The notes under the pieces: generated by a model
What the model saw: only the letters and a program-made list of their open reading frames with translations
Told to the model about the DNA's origin: nothing
Databases searched by the model: none
Shown here: positions 9,801 through 10,468 of the stretch, piece by piece
Numbering within the stretch: position 1 is the first letter of the stretch
How the letters are laid out: every line of letters starts with the position of its first letter
Made by a program: the position numbers and the translations under genes
Source of the DNA: Candidatus Sumerlaeota bacterium
GTDB lineage: Bacteria > CG03 > SLGR01
Direction of reading: 5' to 3'
Length of the DNA stretch: 10,468 nucleotides
NCBI GenBank assembly: GCA_007136585.1
Contig: SLGR01000036.1
Location: 1 to 10,468 of the forward strand

Positions 9801-10468
9801 TGGTATATTTTGTATTGGACGGGTCAAAGAGAAAATAAGATCCGTCTGAAAGCTCCAGAACCAGGAATATATGTCCGGGGTAAGTTCCGGTAAAAGCCCT
9901 GTCTTCTCCAACCCCTATCTCCTTAAGTATCCGTGCCGAAAGCATAGTTTTACCCACACAGCAGAGTTCCCCGGTCTGATAAATGAACTCAGGAGACCAG
10001 TCCATGGGCTCATCATCCACCCAGCCCGGATATCTCTCAACTGTCTCAGTAATTTCAGTTATTACCCTTATCTCCTCATCAGTATCCCCCGATGCCGAGG
10101 CTATACTCATACGCCGCTCCCATTCATCCATAGGAAGGGTTTCTTTTAATAAGCCTTCCTCTTCCCCGGGATATACAAGAGATGTGTACATCCTCTCAAG
10201 ACCCTTAAGGAATACCGCGTGCTCAAGGCGGGTAATTAAATCAGAAGCAACCTCTGAAGCAATATAATCGGGTATCTTCAGCGCCCACTCCTCAAGGCCG
10301 TACGGGTCCCTGAGATTCTCACGCGTAAGACCAAAACTTTCTCCAAGATACTCCAGTACCGCTTCCTCATCGCCTTCAAATTCCCGGGCCCTGAGCCCCT
10401 CGTAAGAGTTCCCTTCCGGGCTCGCCTTTCCGCTGAACTTCTCTCCAAGGTAATAGAGTACCTCCAGA
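859..10468 (-). CDS. Giant multidomain protein, at least 3202 residues, N-terminus outside the window
   Basis: The frame runs from the TGA at 859-861 to the right edge without a stop. The Met at 10191 is internal: 92 further in-frame codons (10192-10467) encode acidic, helix-rich sequence of the same character. Domain order counted from that Met: transglutaminase-like 66-126; TPR-like 180-450; about 82-residue repeats 474-805; unrecognised 806-1195; permuted CDF transporter 1239-1475 with a His-rich loop; membrane HExxH segment 1500-1605; HAD-IIB phosphatase 1636-1898; GNAT-like 1985-2112; pyruvate kinase 2142-2492; methyltransferase-like 2505-2745; unrecognised 2746-3110. Each domain is listed separately. 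Several keep intact catalytic residues. The membrane segments put the central part in the membrane. The overall role is unknown. Uncultured phyla such as Omnitrophota are known for ORFs of this size. A single frame over 9.6 kb argues against a string of frameshifted genes. Confidence 0.95.
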   Translation of the reverse strand, partial: LEVLYYLGEKFSGKASPEGNSYEGLRAREFEGDEEAVLEYLGESFGLTRENLRDPYGLEEWALKIPDYIASEVASDLITRLEHAVFLKGLERMYTSLVYPGEEEGLLKETLPMDEWERRMSIASASGDTDEEIRVITEITETVERYPGWVDDEPMDWSPEFIYQTGELCCVGKTMLSARILKEIGVGEDRAFTGTYPGHIFLVLELSDGSYFLFDPSNTKYTSSLDAIHEGYISEAFRQEKGIALKFKEPQEPGINRTRVLSVSRPAEGLLASLNTNLAAALSVILFKQDHENLWELYDLVLTLSERACALDVSNACYHSNTAEVLLYGSKFASDIEEERELLFRALEKVEKAISLHGYWLVTYNLMIRILDALHMLADTPRERDKWVDAVIEGYHRSIEAGYDDIGYFELGDNLFEKYLEETDNRSKYKLLEESFKAYEKFTRREKITGDVLNCEAFMGMGYTLLLMSGLEPDELKRWSLLEDSIEALNVSLEVFETLSYEERESGLFSSWQADPETALETALTEKSILEDNIRDIYLDKVQELSGVSLDELTPEVRELLLSSDISSEFLRILEITEAQSGAFLKRALPAMVEEFGLDFFRTHWKTLVSAAAESDGNAFYLFKHGLPALKEEVTAGENIEEITGNIRKFTADLDLLMKDTHSWYLGARSIPALKKGFGAEFVKDYWDELVKLGTESGDSAPFFEALSILKQLIQVEGDKEKTAQNLLKFGNDLALMVRRAGNNSNILSPEGFGALKKAYGVDFIKTHWETFKELALEAGPASAFLFRDALSSLSGVVWVKRNPSLSSARLRYFGGELLEIINNAGEEYAEEVLYGFSLLQGVFTDAEDTKLTREKLKALGKELGALARESGEYSEFIFREVLPTLKDALLKELPELNPEEVPVIARVLASDLFYVDAAESYDLGAFIRQYKERRDLFRLRRHMLSGDYVSARRVLEGLDPDERALLAAEALLMNNLNAVLIQTSDKILEYEGRGITPGMRSLAGKLDERRLKVKKQFTLSEAEREFEELGFKLSGEELCGIIENLGFWVLDTGEVIPSGFSNMLSAWRGSAEYDSLDASYLTHALTTALLHYSDKGGEYARDKLGRMGGSAYGENALHEFSQVALSFFETDTDRRWADDAVSLGFAYPGEVGILPAFARKRTAVLFDSASPRDLIMKQLAQFRQERESKAEILRILEEIESGAYTSPEIGEALSLIGMEINNLRDKAGLSSEYMEFVFGFFDEEFTAALTEDYTEGADNSSALNRALARAHGRQEVVRVKERENLSLQAETHPFSEIGSTSLDYLRRESGWVSGTHEDTPAPGHEHKKPPVYKYWSALANGLLLSLTSAFILKESVSAFFGDSHEVAGVGMLIAAAWGLVANLIGAKILHSGSRDDINMRGAYLHVLSDALSSAGVIVAGVLILTLGWTLADPVIGLIISVLVARSAAGQIKRSLEALKRAREPHTAIAPAAEDSHHHEHHDHHDGHTHDKGCGQSEDGFEFGHVHGTGSMKALLAVLGLTSFTMVVQLIVGYLTNSVSLFADGVHTVTDVTALGMAVIAQYLTARELKRDKERDPGMRSMLANLFEGKASRANWVLRIPLFLSLYTPAHEIAHWAASRISGEKGEIKPADLITGRTEIRGPPAVRYAGVAATFLIGAAAFSLGALLLGSLPGIIAGSVYMGLSILDAAVSRITGRGDFAPFTAPEDTSAQPLIPGEVKELIEEGEFDGIRTLVFDYDGTLAENRSDMDLSLGIHRLIREVIETGREAVIVTAGDIDRIEGHLRGADGGADLISELPPGKSIWVYSLSGASVYELNSRGRSKSRERSVTFSSGYAEKIKEIYRETASEFGLDDRFFELEVLEECNVIFKFSAPQPGINMEIYRAVKLRMEKEGMGFPVFMDRDPFKGEVNGRESDNIYVSWVSSSDKGIAVENLIRDTGISIENLLYLGDDFRVSDAQVLDIPGVNALLVGDPTDSADILSFFLERFQEEEPSSRQFLSAGDIILPGTDSPGRIITEPERGISVGKVEVVTTPKEIYIESGGRLDKRSVSGSADKSLIVSGTLSDGRNWVIEPASSDDALYVKRTWQDYKFSWPEILANPAKKVYRFSTVLPDGSRRIEGLLSYDIEQDHVFIDRMENAPWNRGREKSVKGVAAKLFETVLGTSLLYGKTAVRMDARTPEGRNFFESFEAAPISETGYELVLSGVRGALEDSFILAEARRATEEEELRSRFSRKREVPGVMASLGPSSSDRDTISAMLDAGVRAFRINFSHITSTSELEKTSGLIRMVYSLAEEKGLEGRVMVMQDLQGRKVRIGTEVPGGRLSLEEGDRIILATDSRSGAPGITLTVDYERFAEETVPGEDYIIDGEHSPVRVRATAADPGDGTVELEVLTPGVVRPRAGILPGETVIRPLSAERLTEKDISDLEFGRRNGINALLIPFAESAEDIRAVRDIIGVREGEGPLLISKIESSEGLENLDEITAASDMVLIARGDLGLIYGEERVGEIQELIAEKTRLAEKPVIVATGLLTSMLESDSPSRENIEDITRAVRQSVDYLLLSDETSVGRRPLRSVEAAVWVIEEASPAAAMTPSAFTFEGRLSGVAEYADSEGLLDTLVGPASVLDLGSSAPYFARLISEKTGEGVNVYAVDSFIPAAKLLIDGSESSIAFFDSDGRLLRTDRVSYRKQRMQVTERDEIPAAQAAELEERFRQASLPGYNGKDRVEINPYREIIRGRDNLKLLESGFVIPEGERPQNIKLIFVMNTLNWYGAEEGSAHLEEISGMLSEGGYLIEGAGGASLKGKRNDLNFTVLRKIGGELIPVEFVFAPDALRGQEFSRSVSAVSRGIWSLVEERVGDIRKNPEEIAALLREEGVEVSVSDPGLLRVNLEPGSIFPSKIEPGLKEYFSEGELRYLTALYRNISGERRKALEMEGVAGLIERDIELTDPASGIRVSRGEKTSYGSGVLTLDEETLTRLGLMALSTGGGELLSDMVKVIAAYEKSRARAGVFGDIERMYLEELENAGIEEGLDALALPVFFEHILPILLSGELPAAGEISSTLDEVISSGSYASAPAYFRGAIAGRVLTIMEKFLGERRKIVDATAAGYLTPEDVIEGYSGDISGVAHLVRALNIMALPVAPLAAATGIYSGYDALRAEDILSPGIRFSWIVNISGFIMRAMGRDPGESITAGINPGRIANILYAN
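862..1956 (-). other. Unrecognised C-terminal region of the giant protein
   Basis: Residues 2746-3110 are mostly helical and acidic at first. A mildly hydrophobic stretch (about 3035-3060, ALNIMALPVAPLAAATG) and the segment RFSWIVNISGFIMRAMG lie near the end, which reads NPGRIANILYAN. I recognise no family. A peripheral membrane association is possible. Confidence 0.5.
1957..2679 (-). other. Domain: class I methyltransferase-like Rossmann fold
   Basis: Residues 2505-2745 include SVLDLGSSAPYFARLI (2529-2544, motif I, Asp2532 and Gly2534), VYAVDSF with Asp2558 at the position that normally contacts the SAM ribose, IKLIFVMNTLNWYG (2664-2677, motif IV strand) and MLSEGGYLIEG (2691-2701, post-IV). 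A long insert separates motifs II and IV. Motif I lacks the usual GxGxG (here GSSAP), so SAM binding is plausible but not assured. It takes the place where pyruvate kinase would carry its C-terminal domain. Confidence 0.6.
2322..2341. repeat. Perfect 8-bp hairpin with tetraloop inside the giant gene
   Basis: CCGGCAGG at 2322-2329 pairs with 2334-2341 across a 4-nt loop. It lies in coding sequence within the methyltransferase-like domain. No T-run follows. Confidence 0.5.
2716..3768 (-). other. Domain: pyruvate kinase (A and B domains), K+-independent type
   Basis: Residues 2142-2492 follow pyruvate kinase from end to end of its barrel and lid: FRINFSH (Arg2175, Asn2177, Ser2179), DLQGRKVRIG (Asp2215, Arg2222), ISKIESSEG (Lys2376 and metal ligand Glu2378), ARGDLG (metal ligand Asp2402), ATGLLTSM (Thr2434) and LLLSDETSVG. 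The Leu/Gln/Lys/Ile pattern in DLQGRKVRI is the known signature of K+-independent pyruvate kinases; K+-dependent ones have DTKGPEIRT. The family's C-terminal allosteric domain is absent. Departures from consensus are Pro to Arg in DLQGP, Gln to Gly in ATQ, and Gly to Asp in SGET. The expected reaction is PEP plus ADP to pyruvate plus ATP; the key residues make activity plausible. Confidence 0.85.
3856..4239 (-). other. Domain: GNAT-like acetyltransferase fold
   Basis: Residues 1985-2112 resemble the GNAT core: a strand RIEGLLSYDI, a strand HVFIDRMENAPWN, then KGVAAKLFETVLGTSLLYG as the helix that normally follows the acetyl-CoA loop, TAVRMDA as the next strand, and RNFFESFEAAPI, typical of the C-terminal GNAT helix and strand. 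The usual [RQ]xxGx[GA] loop is only partly matched (EKSVKGVA), so acetyl-CoA binding is uncertain. The preceding part (1905-1985) is beta-rich and unassigned. Confidence 0.55.
4424..4455. repeat. Perfect 11-bp inverted repeat with 10-nt loop in the HAD/GNAT linker
   Basis: ATTCTGCCCGG at 4424-4434 and its exact complement at 4445-4455 flank 10 nt. The geometry is identical to the repeat at 9685-9716 and it likewise encodes an interdomain linker (residues 1913-1923, ILPG..SPGRI). Confidence 0.75.
4498..5286 (-). other. Domain: HAD type-IIB phosphatase
   Basis: Residues 1636-1898 hold all four HAD motifs: DYDGTL (Asp1645, Asp1647), VIVTAGD (Thr1681), SSSDKG (Lys1836) and YLGDD (Asp1859, Asp1860). 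The long insert between motifs II and III is a type-II cap, as in Cof-like, sucrose-phosphate, trehalose-phosphate and phosphomannomutase enzymes. The likely reaction is phosphate removal from, or mutase action on, a sugar phosphate; the substrate cannot be read from sequence. It is not a copy of the separate HAD gene at 197-841, which has a type-I cap. Confidence 0.85.
5377..5694 (-). other. Domain: membrane HExxH segment, possible M50-like protease
   Basis: Residues 1500-1605 contain HEIAHW (His1519, Glu1520, His1523) directly after a hydrophobic stretch (WVLRIPLFLSLYTPA). Two further hydrophobic segments lie at about 1555-1580 and 1583-1600 and end in ILDAAVSRI. HExxH in or next to a membrane helix, then a second pair of helices with an Asp, is the layout of site-2 (M50) proteases. 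The usual LDG motif is not clearly present (LDA instead), so the family is tentative. Confidence 0.45.
5538..5577. repeat. Imperfect inverted repeat, 11 paired bases with 2-nt bulge
   Basis: GCGGA-CC-CCTTAT (5538-5550) can pair with ATAAGGTCCGC (5567-5577), leaving CC bulged and a 16-nt loop. It lies in coding sequence between two membrane segments. Confidence 0.45.
5767..6477 (-). other. Domain: cation diffusion facilitator (CDF), permuted TM3-6 then TM1-2
   Basis: Residues 1239-1370 match TM3-TM6 of ZitB/CzcD-type CDF exporters: ALANGLLLSL..ILKESV, GLVANLIGAKILHSG, the TM5 motif HVLSD (His1314, Asp1318), GWTLADPVIGLI and RSAAGQIKRSL. A His-rich stretch (1383-1416) follows, then residues 1418-1475 match TM1-TM2, including SLFADGVHTVTD (His1455, Asp1459). 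The four canonical site-A ligands are therefore all present, but the helix pairs are in the order 3-4-5-6-1-2. The cytoplasmic C-terminal domain of CDFs is missing. In normal CDFs both the termini and the TM2-TM3 loop are cytoplasmic, so this permutation keeps the topology. The expected role is Zn2+ or other divalent metal export by proton antiport; transport is inferred. Confidence 0.85.
5944..6045 (-). other. His-rich metal-binding loop between the CDF halves
   Basis: Residues 1383-1416 include DSHHHEHHDHHDGHTHDKGCG and a later HVH, as found at the N-terminus or in the TM4-TM5 loop of zinc CDFs. A smaller His cluster (GTHEDTPAPGHEHKK) lies before the first helix, at about 1223-1237. Both would be cytoplasmic and could deliver metal. 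Confidence 0.8.
6607..7776 (-). other. Unrecognised soluble segment of the giant protein
   Basis: Residues 806-1195 are acidic, mostly predicted helical, without membrane segments or a motif I can name. A conserved-looking patch lies at 985-1060 (HALTTALLHY, ALHEFSQVALSFFETD). The last part (1080-1195) looks like long charged helices leading to the transporter section. Confidence 0.5.
7777..8772 (-). repeat. About 82-residue internal repeats (four units), likely alpha-solenoid
   Basis: Residues 474-805 hold four related units. The motif FG-x-[DE]-F(5-7 residues)W recurs at 504 (FGLDFFRTHW), 586 (FGAEFVKDYW) and 668 (YGVDFIKTHW), exactly 82 residues apart each time. Each is preceded by PALKK- or GALKK-type sequence and followed by a pattern like [AE]SG-x(4)-F-[LIF]-F. 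A fourth, divergent unit (716-805) keeps the tail EFIFREVLPTLKDAL. DNA similarity survives in places (near 8158 and 8650, CCAGTGGGTC), which suggests fairly recent duplication. The predicted all-helical structure suggests a protein-binding scaffold. I recognise no named family. Confidence 0.75.
8842..9654 (-). other. Domain: TPR-like helical region
   Basis: Residues 180-450 are almost entirely predicted amphipathic helices. Several helix pairs look like degenerate tetratricopeptide repeats, for example 312-350 (ELGDNLFEKY then ESFKAYEKF) and 365-406 (AFMGMGYTLLLM then EALNVSLEVFE). TPRs commonly follow transglutaminase-like domains and mediate protein contacts. No unit is canonical enough for a firm call. 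Confidence 0.4.
9685..9716. repeat. Perfect 11-bp inverted repeat with 10-nt loop inside the giant gene
   Basis: AAGAACCCGGG at 9685-9695 and its exact complement at 9706-9716 are separated by 10 nt. It encodes residues 159-169 (QEPG..TRVL), the linker after the transglutaminase-like domain. No T-run follows on either strand, so it is unlikely to be a terminator. Confidence 0.75.
9814..9996 (-). other. Domain: transglutaminase-like (Cys-His-Asp)
   Basis: Residues 66-126 fit the transglutaminase-like or papain-like fold. A Cys (77 or 78, in GELCCVGKT) opens a helix that continues as LSARILKEIGV. His107 lies on a strand in PGHIFLVLEL, and Asp123 follows in YFLFDPS. The spacing and the strand-ending FDPS match bacterial transglutaminase-like proteins, many of which act as cysteine peptidases rather than cross-linking enzymes. 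TPR-like helices follow, as in several known family members. The fold is fairly clear; the activity and substrate are not. Confidence 0.65.
10192..10467 (-). other. Unassigned 92-residue stretch before the first visible Met
   Basis: This is the in-frame translation upstream of the Met at 10191. It is acidic and predicted helical. It contains two similar short motifs, VLYYLGEKF and VLEYLGESF, about 36 residues apart, which hints at another small repeat continuing beyond the edge. No family was recognised. Confidence 0.6.

Noticed and set aside
10189-10191. ATG as the start of the giant protein
   Set aside because: The frame is open for 92 more codons to the window edge with the same composition. 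The purine-rich stretch before this ATG (GAGAGG) abuts it with no spacer. It is most likely an internal Met.
859-10468. tRNA, rRNA or CRISPR array
   Set aside because: No cloverleaf-like segment, rRNA signature or regularly spaced repeat-spacer series was seen. The only regular repeat in this span is the protein-level 82-residue one.

Overview
The window is dominated by one minus-strand reading frame. It is open from its stop codon at 859-861 to the right edge, at least 3202 codons, so its true start lies outside the window. The encoded protein chains domains that are normally separate genes. From N to C (residues counted from the internal Met at 10191) they are: a transglutaminase-like Cys-His-Asp domain, a TPR-like helical region, a block of about 82-residue repeats, an unrecognised segment, a cation-diffusion-facilitator (CDF) transporter core in permuted order, a membrane HExxH segment, a HAD type-IIB phosphatase, a GNAT-like domain, a pyruvate kinase without its C-terminal domain, a methyltransferase-like Rossmann domain and an unrecognised C-terminus. 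Very long, many-domain ORFs of this kind are known from Candidatus Omnitrophota (OP3) and some neighbouring uncultured phyla. I infer an uncultured bacterium of that sort; nothing here proves the phylum.

Layout. Bases 1-23 hold the first codons of a leftward gene with a strong ribosome binding site. Bases 67-114 hold a 24-bp tandem direct repeat, and the segment up to about 117 looks like one end of an IS21-family element. Bases 118-196 are an AT-rich leader with a possible promoter for a rightward HAD-family gene at 197-841, of the beta-phosphoglucomutase-like type. That gene meets the giant gene tail to tail with 17 bp between the stop codons. Everything from 859 to the right edge is the giant gene.

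How the parts may work together is inference. The giant protein has soluble N- and C-terminal parts around a central membrane section (about residues 1240-1600). The transporter keeps all four canonical site-A metal ligands, the pyruvate kinase keeps most catalytic residues and carries the K+-independent signature, and the HAD domain keeps all four motifs. Several domains therefore look functional rather than decayed. The two protease-like domains raise the possibility that the chain is processed, but no cleavage site is evident.
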